51,077 nt of DNA from Gemmatimonadota bacterium (GTDB taxonomy: Bacteria > Gemmatimonadota > Gemmatimonadetes > Longimicrobiales > Gaopeijiaceae). The notes below the pieces were generated by a model. The model saw nothing but the letters and a program-made list of their open reading frames with translations, was not told the DNA's origin and did not search any database. The DNA lies in NCBI GenBank assembly GCA_009841165.1, contig VXMI01000073.1:1-51077 (forward strand). Reading direction: 5' to 3'. Positions 16,873 to 25,847 of the stretch are shown one piece after another (position 1 is the stretch's first letter; the number at the start of each line of letters is the position of its first letter). A program made the translations under genes and the position numbers.

Positions 16873-19860
16873 ATGAGATTGCGATACGGCATTCTGGCAG
16901 GCCTGTTCATGCTTCTGGGCACCGGAGAGATCCTCGCCCAGGCGCGTATCCTGACGGGCTCCGTCACCGATGCCACCACAGGACAACCCATTTCCGGGGC
17001 GGCCGTCGCCGTCTCGGGAACGACCCTCGGCACCTTCACGGAGGACGACGGCGACTTCGCCGTCTCCGTGGCGGCGGGCGAGGTCGTGCTCGAGATCAGC
17101 ATGCTGGGATACCAGCCGGCGTCGGTCACCGTGCCCGCGGGCACGAACAACATCAGCGTCGACCTCCGGGTCGACGTCCTCAACCTCGACGAAATCGTGG
17201 TCACGGGACAGGCGACCGGGATCTCCAGGAGGAACCTTGCCAACGCCGTCTCGACGGTGAGCGCGAGGGATCTCGAAAGGGTACCCTCGTGGTCCGTTGA
17301 GCAGGCGCTCCGCGGCAAGGTCGCCGGGGCGAACATCCAGTCGAACTCGGGGGCCCCGGGCGGGGGCATGCAGCTTCAGCTCCGGGGTGTGTCCACGATC
17401 CTCGGCGCGCACACGCCGCTCTATGTGGTGGACGGCGTCATCGTCAGCGACCAGACGATCCCCTCGGGGGTGCACACCGTAACGGTCTCGTCGTCCAACC
17501 CCGTTCGCGGAGGCTCGCAGGACAACTCCGCGAACAGGATCGCCGACCTCAATCCGTACGACATCGAGAGCATCGAGGTCCTCAAGGGCGCCTCGGCCGC
17601 GGCTATCTACGGATCCAAGGCGAACAACGGGGTGGTCATCATCCGCACCAAGCGCGGCCGGGTCGGCGCGCCTCAGTTCAACGTGACCCAGCGCTTCGGG
17701 TTCTTCCAGCTGTCCAACAAGCTCGGCCTGCGCGAATTCACCTCGATGGACGAGGCGGTCGAGTTCTTCGGGCCGCAGGCCGCGGACCACTGGCAGGCCG
17801 GCAGGTTCTTCGACCACGAGGAGCTGCTGGCGGGCAACCAGCCCCTCTCGTACGAAACCCAGGCGAGCGTGAGCGGGGGCACCGAGGATACCCGCTACTA
17901 CGCCTCCGGACTCGTGAAGAACGATGGCGGCATTATCGACAACACCTTCTACAAGAAGGAGTCGCTGAAGCTCAACATCGACCAGACCCTGGGCGACCGT
18001 GTCTCCTTCAGCCTGAACACGAACGCGATTCACACCGTGGCGGGACGCGGCATCACCAACAACGACAACCGGAGCATCAGCTACTACATGACGCTCCCGT
18101 CTACGCCGAGCTTCGTCGATCTGCGCGCGGTCTGCGCCGACGGAAGCCGCCAGGCCGACATCGACAAATGCCCAAGCGGGACGGGCACCTACCCCAGGAA
18201 TCCGTTTGCCGCGTCGAACATCCTCGAGACGGCGTCGCTCGTCCGGAACGACGAGGAAGTGTGGCGCTTCGTGGGATCCGGAAACCTGACCTTCGACGCC
18301 ATCACCTCGGCGACGCACAACCTGCGGCTGAGCGCCACCGGCGGGATCGACTTCTACAACCAGAAGAACGAGCTCTTCTCGCCGCCGGAATCGCAGTTCG
18401 AGCCCAATGACGGGCTTCCCGGCACGTCGGTGCTCGGGTCGGCCTACAGCCAGTACATGAACGCCAACCTGAACGCCGTCTACACCTTCAACTCCGACGC
18501 ATTCCAGTCGACGACCTCCTTCGGCACCCAGTACGAGATCCGCGACCTCGACTACAGCAGTACGATCGCGAAGAACCTCATCGGGGGCCTGCAGAACATC
18601 GACCGCGGCACCGCGACCGAAGTCAGGCAGAACCGCGAACGGATCCTCGACTTCGGGATCTTCGCTCAGGAAGAGCTGCTGATGCTGGACGAAAGGCTGC
18701 TCCTCACCGCGGGAGCCCGCGCCGACCGGAGTTCCAACAACTCCGACACGGACGCGTTTCACTTCTACCCGAAATTCGCGGCTTCGTACCGGTTCCCGAT
18801 CGGCGGCGACCTCCTCGAGGAAGTCAAGTTCCGCGGCGCGTGGGGCCAGTCCGGCAACCAGCCGGTCTACGGCCAGAAGTTCACCGAGTACGAGGGCCGG
18901 AACATCGGCGGCCTGCCGGCACTGCGCGTGCAGGGCGCCACGGCGGCGACCGACTTGCGGCCCGAGCGCCAGACCGAGATCGAGGGTGGCGTCGACGCCA
19001 CCCTGTTCGAGGATCGGGCAACCGTCGAGCTGACGTACTTCAACAAGACCGTCAAGGACGTGATCCTCGAGCGCTCGCTCGCGCCCTCGACCGGTTTCGC
19101 CGAGGCGATCTTCAACGGCGGCGAGATCAACATCTGGGGTGTCGAGACCGCGCTGACCGTGGTTCCCTTCTTCACCCGCAACGTGCAGTGGACCTCGCGA
19201 ACCACCTTCACCATGGATCGCAGCGAGGTGATCTCACTGCCGGTACCGCGCTTCACGGTCCAGGGTTTCGGGTACTTCTACGGCACCACGGCGGTAGAGG
19301 TAGGCAGATCGCTGACGCTGCTGTGGGGCAACGGCCCCGATCCCGAGACCGGAGTGGTCGGAGTAGGCCCGCTGGCGGAATCCAACGCCGACTTCCGCAT
19401 GGGATTCTCGAACGACATCAGCTTCGGGCGGTTCAACGTCTACTCGACGCTGGACTGGCAGAAGGGCGGCACGGCCAACAACCTCACCCAGTTCCTCTTC
19501 GACCTGACGCGGAACACCGAGGACTGCAACAACCTGGTGAACGGGGAGAGCGTCTGCGTGACGCGCAACCGCGAGTTCCCGAACAACACCGGCACCTATT
19601 TCCAGGACGCGTCCTTCGTGAAGGTGCGCGAGCTCACCGTCACCTACGACCTGCCCGAGACCATGGTGGCGAACATCTGGAGCGCGGCCCGGCACATTCG
19701 CCTCAACCTCAGCAGCCGCAACCTGCTGACCATCACCGACTACGCCGGCCTGGATCCCGAAGTCAGCAACTTCGGCAGCGAGGCGGTCGGCCGTGGCCAG
19801 GACGTGGCACCCTACCCGCCGAGCCGGAGCTTCTGGTTCTCGATCGACGTGGGCTTCTAA
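16873..19860 (+). CDS. SusC/RagA-family TonB-linked outer-membrane transporter
   Basis: A 995-residue outer-membrane transporter. The ATG at 16873 has an excellent AAAGGAGGA site and a signal peptide ending near AQA. Next come a carboxypeptidase-D-like regulatory domain (about 25-100, with GSVTDATTGQPISGAAV), a TonB-box-like LDEIVVTGQ, and a plug domain containing VEQALRGKVAGANI, LYVVDGVIV and IESIEVLKGASAAAIYGSKA. The C-terminal barrel ends WFSIDVGF. Together with the following SusD lipoprotein it should import an oligomeric nutrient by TonB energy. The two S9 peptidase-like proteins downstream make peptides the likeliest substrate. First gene of a five-gene operon. Confidence 0.93.
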   Translation: MRLRYGILAGLFMLLGTGEILAQARILTGSVTDATTGQPISGAAVAVSGTTLGTFTEDDGDFAVSVAAGEVVLEISMLGYQPASVTVPAGTNNISVDLRVDVLNLDEIVVTGQATGISRRNLANAVSTVSARDLERVPSWSVEQALRGKVAGANIQSNSGAPGGGMQLQLRGVSTILGAHTPLYVVDGVIVSDQTIPSGVHTVTVSSSNPVRGGSQDNSANRIADLNPYDIESIEVLKGASAAAIYGSKANNGVVIIRTKRGRVGAPQFNVTQRFGFFQLSNKLGLREFTSMDEAVEFFGPQAADHWQAGRFFDHEELLAGNQPLSYETQASVSGGTEDTRYYASGLVKNDGGIIDNTFYKKESLKLNIDQTLGDRVSFSLNTNAIHTVAGRGITNNDNRSISYYMTLPSTPSFVDLRAVCADGSRQADIDKCPSGTGTYPRNPFAASNILETASLVRNDEEVWRFVGSGNLTFDAITSATHNLRLSATGGIDFYNQKNELFSPPESQFEPNDGLPGTSVLGSAYSQYMNANLNAVYTFNSDAFQSTTSFGTQYEIRDLDYSSTIAKNLIGGLQNIDRGTATEVRQNRERILDFGIFAQEELLMLDERLLLTAGARADRSSNNSDTDAFHFYPKFAASYRFPIGGDLLEEVKFRGAWGQSGNQPVYGQKFTEYEGRNIGGLPALRVQGATAATDLRPERQTEIEGGVDATLFEDRATVELTYFNKTVKDVILERSLAPSTGFAEAIFNGGEINIWGVETALTVVPFFTRNVQWTSRTTFTMDRSEVISLPVPRFTVQGFGYFYGTTAVEVGRSLTLLWGNGPDPETGVVGVGPLAESNADFRMGFSNDISFGRFNVYSTLDWQKGGTANNLTQFLFDLTRNTEDCNNLVNGESVCVTRNREFPNNTGTYFQDASFVKVRELTVTYDLPETMVANIWSAARHIRLNLSSRNLLTITDYAGLDPEVSNFGSEAVGRGQDVAPYPPSRSFWFSIDVGF

Positions 19861-19882
19861 CGTGAACGGGAGAATGAGACCG

Positions 19883-21256
19883 ATGATCAGACAAATGGGC
19901 CGTCTGCTGACGGCGGGTCTCTTCGCAACCGTTTTCGCGGCTTGCGAACTGACCGTACCGGACTTCAACAACCCCAGTGTGGAGGATCTGCAGAACAACC
20001 CGAACACGGCCGCGGTCGCGGCCGCGGCGCAGGGCCTCCTCTTCGACACGCGCCTCACCGCGGCCGACATGGTGCATTGGGTCGGCGCCTTCGGCCGTGA
20101 GGTGTACCCCATGGCGCCCACCGGGTCCTCGCTGCCCGGCAGCGTGCGCGACCCCTGGACCCAGACCCTCTTCGTAGGCACGCAGGTGTGGGCCGAGGCG
20201 TACAAGAACATGCGCAACGCCAACCTGCTTCTGGATGCGCTGGAAGGAGCGGAGATCCCCGAGCCCGACAAGGCTGCGGTCCGCGGCTTCACCAAGACCA
20301 TCCAGGCATACGACCTGCTGCACATCGCGGTGACCCGGCGACACCTGGGCGCACCCGTCGCGGTCGGGTCCGACCCCAACGAGCCCCCGGCACCGATCGT
20401 GGGAGAGAACGAGGTCTACGGCCACGTGATCAGCCTGCTGGACGAGGCGCGCGGCGACCTGCAGGCCGCTTCCTCCTTCCCCTTCGGCGTGACGGCGGGA
20501 CTTTCCAACTTCTCGTCGCCGGGGGACTTCATCCGCCTCAACCGCGCGATCAAGGCGCGTGCCGAGGTGCACCGCAACAACTGGTCCGGCGCGCTCCAGG
20601 CGGTGGCGGAGTCCTTCGCCGGGAACAACATGCCGCTCGACTACGGCGCGCAACACAGCTGGTCGGTCAACTCGGGCGACCTCGTCAATCCGGCGAATCG
20701 CCCCGATCTGCTTTGGGCCAACACCCGCTTCCGCAACGAGGCTCAGGCGCGCGCGGACGGGTCGCCGGATCTGCGCTTCCAGAACAAGTTCAAGGTGGTG
20801 GGGGCGTATCAGCTGCTGGAGGTGACCTCGGATCTGCAGTACACGCTGTACGAGAACCCGAGCGCGCCGTTCGTCTGGGTCAAGAACGAGGAGCTGATCC
20901 TGATCCGCGCCGAGGCGAACCTTGCGATGGGCAACCGGGCGGCGGCGATCGACGACATCAACTTCATCCGCATGAACTCGGGCGGCCTCGAGCCGCTGCC
21001 GGATCCCTATCCGGGATCTGACGACGACCTGCTCGACGAACTGCTGTACAACAAGCGGTTCTCGCTGGTCTTCGAGTGGGGGCACACGTGGATCGACATG
21101 AACCGTTACGACAAGCTGCTGGAAATCCCCGTGGTGGGTGCTCCCAGCGCCGATCAGCGGCTTCACAGCGCGATGCCCTACCCGCTGAGCGAGTGCCTCC
21201 CGCGCGAGCCGGAAGTCCCGCCGGGATGCATGACCCAGCAGGGCGTCATCCCGTAG
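19883..21256 (+). CDS. RagB/SusD-family nutrient-binding outer-membrane lipoprotein
   Basis: A 457-residue lipoprotein with lipobox VFAAC and a SusD-like start after it (ELTVPDFNNPSVEDL). The body is rich in helical tetratricopeptide-like segments and contains the typical late segments ELILIRAEANLAMGN and DDINFIRMNSGG. It would form the extracellular lid on the SusC barrel and bind the substrate. Two start codons are possible, ATG 19874 and ATG 19883; GGGAG at 19868-19872 is only 1 nt from the first but 10 nt from the second, so 19883 is preferred. It follows SusC after 22 nt, and its 3' end overlaps the next gene by 31 nt. Confidence 0.92.
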   Translation: MIRQMGRLLTAGLFATVFAACELTVPDFNNPSVEDLQNNPNTAAVAAAAQGLLFDTRLTAADMVHWVGAFGREVYPMAPTGSSLPGSVRDPWTQTLFVGTQVWAEAYKNMRNANLLLDALEGAEIPEPDKAAVRGFTKTIQAYDLLHIAVTRRHLGAPVAVGSDPNEPPAPIVGENEVYGHVISLLDEARGDLQAASSFPFGVTAGLSNFSSPGDFIRLNRAIKARAEVHRNNWSGALQAVAESFAGNNMPLDYGAQHSWSVNSGDLVNPANRPDLLWANTRFRNEAQARADGSPDLRFQNKFKVVGAYQLLEVTSDLQYTLYENPSAPFVWVKNEELILIRAEANLAMGNRAAAIDDINFIRMNSGGLEPLPDPYPGSDDDLLDELLYNKRFSLVFEWGHTWIDMNRYDKLLEIPVVGAPSADQRLHSAMPYPLSECLPREPEVPPGCMTQQGVIP

Positions 21257-21672
21257 GAGCGGTCGGCCTCCGGCTTGTCGCCGCCTTACTCGCCGCGGCG
21301 GTCGCCGGATGCGCTTCGAGTTCGGAGCGCTCCGGCGAACCGCCCGGCGTGCGCGACCAGGCGGCCTGGGAGGGTGCGCCCGAGAGCAAGCTGCATGTCC
21401 ACAACCGCAACTGGCTCGACATGCGCATCTACGCGATTCGCGGCGCTGACCGCATCGCCCTGCTTTCGATCACCAGCATGCGGCGCGACTCCGTGCCGCT
21501 CCCCAGAAGCCTGTTTTCGGGCTCGGGCTTCCGTCTTCAGGCCGATCCCATCGGCGACCGGCCGTACCGCAGCAGCGTCATCTATCTGCGTCCGGGACAG
21601 ACCGTGTGGTGGAGGCTCGAAAACGTGCTGGACCAGTCCAGCCTGTGGGTCTATCAGGACGAGGAACACTGA
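21226..21672 (+). CDS. small lipoprotein of unknown function in the SusCD operon
   Basis: A 148-residue protein starting at ATG 21226 inside the SusD gene (31-nt overlap, different frame). No later start codon would preserve the signal sequence. The signal ends in the lipobox AVAGC (Cys29). The mature part, about 95 residues after a polar linker, is a small beta-rich domain beginning LHVHNRNWLDMRIYAI and ending WRLENVLDQSSLWVYQD. I do not recognise a named family. Its position between SusD and the S9 pair suggests an accessory surface or periplasmic lipoprotein of this uptake system. Confidence 0.75.
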   Translation: MHDPAGRHPVGAVGLRLVAALLAAAVAGCASSSERSGEPPGVRDQAAWEGAPESKLHVHNRNWLDMRIYAIRGADRIALLSITSMRRDSVPLPRSLFSGSGFRLQADPIGDRPYRSSVIYLRPGQTVWWRLENVLDQSSLWVYQDEEH

Positions 21673-21686
21673 CACAAGGAGCAACC

Positions 21687-23633
21687 ATGACCAGCTATCG
21701 CAAACCGGCGACAACGCCCCGGCTGTTGGGGGCCGCCATCTTCCTCGCGTCCGCGTCCGCGGCGCCCTTGCACGCCCAGAAGGCCGACATCCTCACCATC
21801 GACCAGCTGCTGTCCATCGAGTCGGTCGTCTCCGGCTCCCCGGCGTGGGCGCCCGACGGTTCGGGAATCCTCTTCCAGTCCTCGCTGTCCGGCGGGCTGA
21901 TGACCATCTCCCCCGACGGCGGCTTCCCCACCCGCCTCCCGATCCAGATGGGCACCTCCGGACACTTCCTTGCCTCCCAGATGCCCGGGTGGTCGCCGTC
22001 CGGCAACTGGATCTCGTACGTGTCCGACAAGGGCGGCTCGCCCGAGATCTGGATCTGGTCGGCCGAGGACGGCTCCGAGGCGCAGCTGACCAACCTGGGC
22101 GCGCGCATCAACTCGATGACCTGGTCGCCCGACGAACGCTCGATCGTCTTCGCCGGCGACCGCTACGGCAACTACGACATCTGGACCGTCGAGGTCGCCA
22201 CGAAGCGCGTCCGTCGCATCACCAGCGACAAGCTCTACGAGGTCTTCCCGACCTGGACCCCCGACTCGGAGCGCATCCTCTACGTGCGCCTCAACGACAC
22301 GTGGGAAGACCACGAAGTGATCGAGGTCAGCCCGGACGGATCGGGCGCGCGCACCGTGCTCCAGGACACCGACTTCTTCGACTACGGCGCCGGCACCACC
22401 TTCGCCTACCCGCGCGTCTCGCCCGACGGCAGCCAGGTCCTCTTCCGCTCGCACCGCAGCGGCTGGATCAACTATTGGCTCGCCCCGATAGGGGGCGGCG
22501 AGCCCCGTCAGGTGGCCGCCGCCGAGGCCGACCAGAGCAGCGCCACGTGGTCGCCGGACGGCAGCATGATCGCGTACACCGAGAACCACAACGGTCATCA
22601 CGACCTTCGCGTGGTCGCCGCGGACGGCGGGAAGCCCCGCGTGCTGGTCTCGCCCGACGGCGGCAGGGCCTCGAGCCCCTCGTGGTCTCCCGACGGCGCC
22701 TCGATCACCTACCTGATGGACGACCTGGTCACCCCGCAGGATCTGTATGTGGTGTCTTTGGAGGACGGCGTCAGCCACCAGCTCACCCGCTCCATGCCGG
22801 CCGGGAACTTTGCCTCACGATTGATCCTGCCGGAAAAGGTCCACTACCCCAGCACGGACGGGTACTCGATCCCCGCGTACCTGTATCGCCCGGTGGGAGT
22901 CCCGGCGGGTGAGCGCGCGCCCGGCATCCTGTGGATCCACGGCGGCCCCACCTCGCAATTCCACGACTCCTTCCAGCAGCACGTGCAGTTCTTTGCGCAG
23001 CGGGGGTACGCGGTGCTGCTGCCCAACATCCGGGGAAGTTCAGGATACGGGAAGGACTTCGCCGACGGCAACAACGACTGCTGGGGCCACTGCGACCTGG
23101 AGGACGTCGTCGCGGGGGTGGACTTCCTGAAGACGCAGCCCGAGGTGGACCCCGACCGGATTGGCCTGACCGGCACCAGCTACGGCGGCGTGATGAGCAT
23201 GTACGCGGCGTCGTTCGCGCCCGACGTGTTCCGCGCGATCATTCCGGGTTCGGGATACGGCGACTGGATCCACTTCTACCACGGCGAGAACGAACTGCGG
23301 CACATCAAGCTCCTGGAACACGAACTCGGCCCCTTCGAGACGAGCCAGGACGTCTGGCGCAACAGCTCGGCAATCTACGAGATCGACAAGGTGTCCACGC
23401 CGATCTTCATGGTGCACGGCGAGGGCCGCTACCCGGGGTCGGACCAGTCCGAGATCTTCGCGCAGGCGCTGGAAAACTTCTACAAGCCCTTCGAGTACAC
23501 GACCTATCCGAACGAGAACTACTACGTCTACGGCAAGGCCAACCGGCGCCAGATGCTGCTCGACATGCTGGACTTCTTCCGCCGTTACCTGAACGACGAA
23601 ATGGTGGATGCGGGCGAAAGGATGGACCGATGA
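21687..23633 (+). CDS. S9 (prolyl oligopeptidase) family protein with TolB-like propeller; catalytic Asp and His replaced
   Basis: A 648-residue exported protein. The ATG at 21687 has AAGGAG upstream and a signal peptide ending near residue 30 (LHAQ-KA). Residues about 45-370 carry repeated WSPDGS-type PD40 blades. The alpha/beta-hydrolase domain follows, with RGSSGYG and the nucleophile elbow GTSYGG (Ser498). The segment that normally holds the catalytic Asp (HGExD) reads HGEGRYPGSD, and the one that normally holds the His (YPxEGHG) reads YPNENYYVYG, with Tyr near 612. Only the Ser of the triad is therefore in place. It may be a non-hydrolytic peptide binder, or use other residues. It overlaps the next, paralogous gene by 4 nt. 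Confidence 0.88.
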   Translation: MTSYRKPATTPRLLGAAIFLASASAAPLHAQKADILTIDQLLSIESVVSGSPAWAPDGSGILFQSSLSGGLMTISPDGGFPTRLPIQMGTSGHFLASQMPGWSPSGNWISYVSDKGGSPEIWIWSAEDGSEAQLTNLGARINSMTWSPDERSIVFAGDRYGNYDIWTVEVATKRVRRITSDKLYEVFPTWTPDSERILYVRLNDTWEDHEVIEVSPDGSGARTVLQDTDFFDYGAGTTFAYPRVSPDGSQVLFRSHRSGWINYWLAPIGGGEPRQVAAAEADQSSATWSPDGSMIAYTENHNGHHDLRVVAADGGKPRVLVSPDGGRASSPSWSPDGASITYLMDDLVTPQDLYVVSLEDGVSHQLTRSMPAGNFASRLILPEKVHYPSTDGYSIPAYLYRPVGVPAGERAPGILWIHGGPTSQFHDSFQQHVQFFAQRGYAVLLPNIRGSSGYGKDFADGNNDCWGHCDLEDVVAGVDFLKTQPEVDPDRIGLTGTSYGGVMSMYAASFAPDVFRAIIPGSGYGDWIHFYHGENELRHIKLLEHELGPFETSQDVWRNSSAIYEIDKVSTPIFMVHGEGRYPGSDQSEIFAQALENFYKPFEYTTYPNENYYVYGKANRRQMLLDMLDFFRRYLNDEMVDAGERMDR

Positions 23634-25699
23634 GACCCATGGACACCCTGTTTTCCGGCCTTGCGGCCTGCCGCCCGAGCGCGGCGAAGCGGCCTCTGCC
23701 TCGCCCGGCGCTGCCCCTGGCGGCGCTTGTGCTCGCGGCCGGCCTGGCCTGCCAGTACGAAGCCCCGGCTGCAGGGGATGCGGCCGGTGCCGCGGTATCG
23801 GCCGCATCGTCCTTTGCCTCCGACGCCATCTCCGCGCCCGAGCTGGTCGACCTGACCGCGGCGGTAGGCGGAACTCACCCGCCCAAGTGGTCGCCGGACG
23901 GCTCGCGCATCACGTTCGTCTCCGGCGGCGACCTGGGATCGGTCGGCACGGACGACGGCGCCTTCGAGATCCTGACCGAGGACCTGTCGCTGAGCGGGCT
24001 GGGGTCGCTGGGGGCGCCGCAGCCCACCTGGTCGCCCGACGGACGCTGGATCGCCTACACGTCGGACAAGGGCGGGGCGCCGGACATCTGGCTCTGGTCG
24101 GCCGTGGAGGGCGACGGCATGCGCGCCAGCGTCGACGTGCAACTGACCGGGTTGTCCGCGCGGGCCAACGGGCTGGCGTGGTCGCCCGACGGCAGCCGGA
24201 TCGCGTTTTCCGGCGACCGTTTCGGCAACATGGACATCTGGACGGTCTCGGTGCCGGACGGCAAGGTAAGCCGCCTGACCGACGACCCGCTCTACGAGGG
24301 CTATCCCAGCTGGACGCCCGATGGAAGCAGGCTTCTCTACGTGCGCATGGACGACCGCTGGGTGGACCACGATGTCATCGAGGTGGACCCCGACGGGAAG
24401 AACCCCCGCACGGTCGTGCAGGACCGGGGCTTCTTCGACTACCGGGCCGGGCGGGCGTTCGCGTCGGCGCAGGTATCGCCCGATGGTGAGACCGTGCTGT
24501 TTCGGTCGCAGAGCAGCGGCTGGCTGAACTTCTGGGTGGTGCCGCGCGACGGCAGCGGCGAGCCCCGCCAGATCGCGGCCTCCGACTACGATCAGAGCGA
24601 CGCCCGCTGGTCGCCCGACGGAAGCTGGATCAGCTACACGGAAAACCGCGACGGGGTGCATTCGCTGCGCCTGGTCTCGGCGGACGGCACGAAGAGCAAG
24701 GTGCTGGTCGAGCCGGGTGTCGGCGCGGCGTTGCGGGCGGAATGGTCGCCCGACGGCAGCCGGATCAGCTACACAATGGAGACGCCCACACGACCGGCCG
24801 AACTGTTCGTGATGGACGTCGAGTCCGGCGAGAGCCGCCTGCTTCACAGCACGGTCGCGGCGGGCTCGGCCGAGAAGCTGCACATGCCCGAGAAGGTGAG
24901 CTACCCCAGCAGCGACGGTCTCACCATCCCGGCGTACCTGCACCGGCCGCCGGACGCGGAGCCGGGTGAGCGGTTCCCCGGGGTGATGTGGATCCATGGC
25001 GGGCCCACGTCACAATTCGACGACCAGTTTCGGAGACACCAGCAGGTGCACTTCTTCGCGCAGCGTGGCTACGTCGTCCTCATGCCCAACATCCGCGGAA
25101 GCTCGGGGTACGGCCTGGAATTCGAGGACCTCAACAACGGCTGCTGGGGCCACTGCGACCTGGAGGACGTGCTCGCGGGCGTGGACTACCTGAAGACCCT
25201 GCCCGACGTGGACCCCGACCGGATCGCGGTGACGGGGACCAGCTACGGCGGGATCATGACGATGGACGCGGTGGCGTTCGCGCCGGGCGTTTTCCAGGCC
25301 GCGATCGCGCTGTCGGGCTACGGCGACATGACCGACTTCCACACCAAGGTGCACGAGCTCCAGCACATCAAGCTGCTCGAGTACGAGCTGGGACCCTACC
25401 CCGAGAACCGGGACGTATACCTGAACAGCTCGGCGATCCTGAAGGCCCACGAGGTGACCACGCCCACTTTCGTGATTCAGGGCGAGGGGGTCGCGGCCGA
25501 CTGGCGGCTGCGGGAGGATCAGCCGCAGGCCTCGCTCGACTTCGCGCGCAAGCTCGACCAGCACTACAAGATCGTCCGGTACAAGGCGTACCCGGGCGAG
25601 GGCTACTACGTGTACGGGCGGGACAACACGATCCGGAAGCTCCACGACATGCTGGACTTCTTCGAGGAGTTTCTGGTGACGGAGATCGGAGGAATGTAA
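23630..25699 (+). CDS. second S9 family TolB-propeller protein, paralogue of the preceding gene; catalytic Asp and His replaced
   Basis: A 689-residue protein starting at ATG 23630 within ATGA of the previous stop; an in-frame ATG at 23639 is an alternative. The hydrophobic signal ends GLACQYE, a non-canonical lipobox, so it may be anchored. Architecture is as in the preceding gene: PD40 propeller (about 80-410), then hydrolase domain with GTSYGG (Ser538). Where the catalytic Asp is expected the sequence reads QGEGVAADW. Where the His is expected it reads YPGEGYYVYG (Tyr near 659). The same YYVYG signature in both paralogues indicates a shared subfamily feature rather than random decay. Last gene of the SusCD operon. 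Confidence 0.88.
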   Translation: MRPMDTLFSGLAACRPSAAKRPLPRPALPLAALVLAAGLACQYEAPAAGDAAGAAVSAASSFASDAISAPELVDLTAAVGGTHPPKWSPDGSRITFVSGGDLGSVGTDDGAFEILTEDLSLSGLGSLGAPQPTWSPDGRWIAYTSDKGGAPDIWLWSAVEGDGMRASVDVQLTGLSARANGLAWSPDGSRIAFSGDRFGNMDIWTVSVPDGKVSRLTDDPLYEGYPSWTPDGSRLLYVRMDDRWVDHDVIEVDPDGKNPRTVVQDRGFFDYRAGRAFASAQVSPDGETVLFRSQSSGWLNFWVVPRDGSGEPRQIAASDYDQSDARWSPDGSWISYTENRDGVHSLRLVSADGTKSKVLVEPGVGAALRAEWSPDGSRISYTMETPTRPAELFVMDVESGESRLLHSTVAAGSAEKLHMPEKVSYPSSDGLTIPAYLHRPPDAEPGERFPGVMWIHGGPTSQFDDQFRRHQQVHFFAQRGYVVLMPNIRGSSGYGLEFEDLNNGCWGHCDLEDVLAGVDYLKTLPDVDPDRIAVTGTSYGGIMTMDAVAFAPGVFQAAIALSGYGDMTDFHTKVHELQHIKLLEYELGPYPENRDVYLNSSAILKAHEVTTPTFVIQGEGVAADWRLREDQPQASLDFARKLDQHYKIVRYKAYPGEGYYVYGRDNTIRKLHDMLDFFEEFLVTEIGGM

Positions 25700-25790
25700 G
25701 GTTCGGTATACATGAGGACGATATACGACTGTTCAAACTGACTTTGTGACGATCCAGGCGCAGACCTCATCTCGCGGAAGAGGGCGGGCG

Positions 25791-25806
25791 CGTTTCAGCT
25801 GAAACG
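25791..25806. repeat. perfect 16-bp palindrome
   Basis: CGTTTCAGCTGAAACG reads the same on both strands. It lies in the 148-bp gap between the convergent S9 and amidase genes. It could be a protein-binding site or part of a bidirectional transcription end; no U-run follows on either strand. Confidence 0.6.
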
Positions 25807-25829
25807 TCCTTGCGGCTCGCCTGCGACGC

Positions 25830-25841
25830 GGCGGATCCGCC
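25830..25841. repeat. perfect 12-bp palindrome
   Basis: GGCGGATCCGCC lies 24 nt after the 16-bp palindrome and 6 nt before the stop codon of the minus-strand amidase gene. As RNA it would have little loop, so a DNA-level role is as likely as termination. Confidence 0.45.
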
Positions 25842-25847
25842 CTGGCT

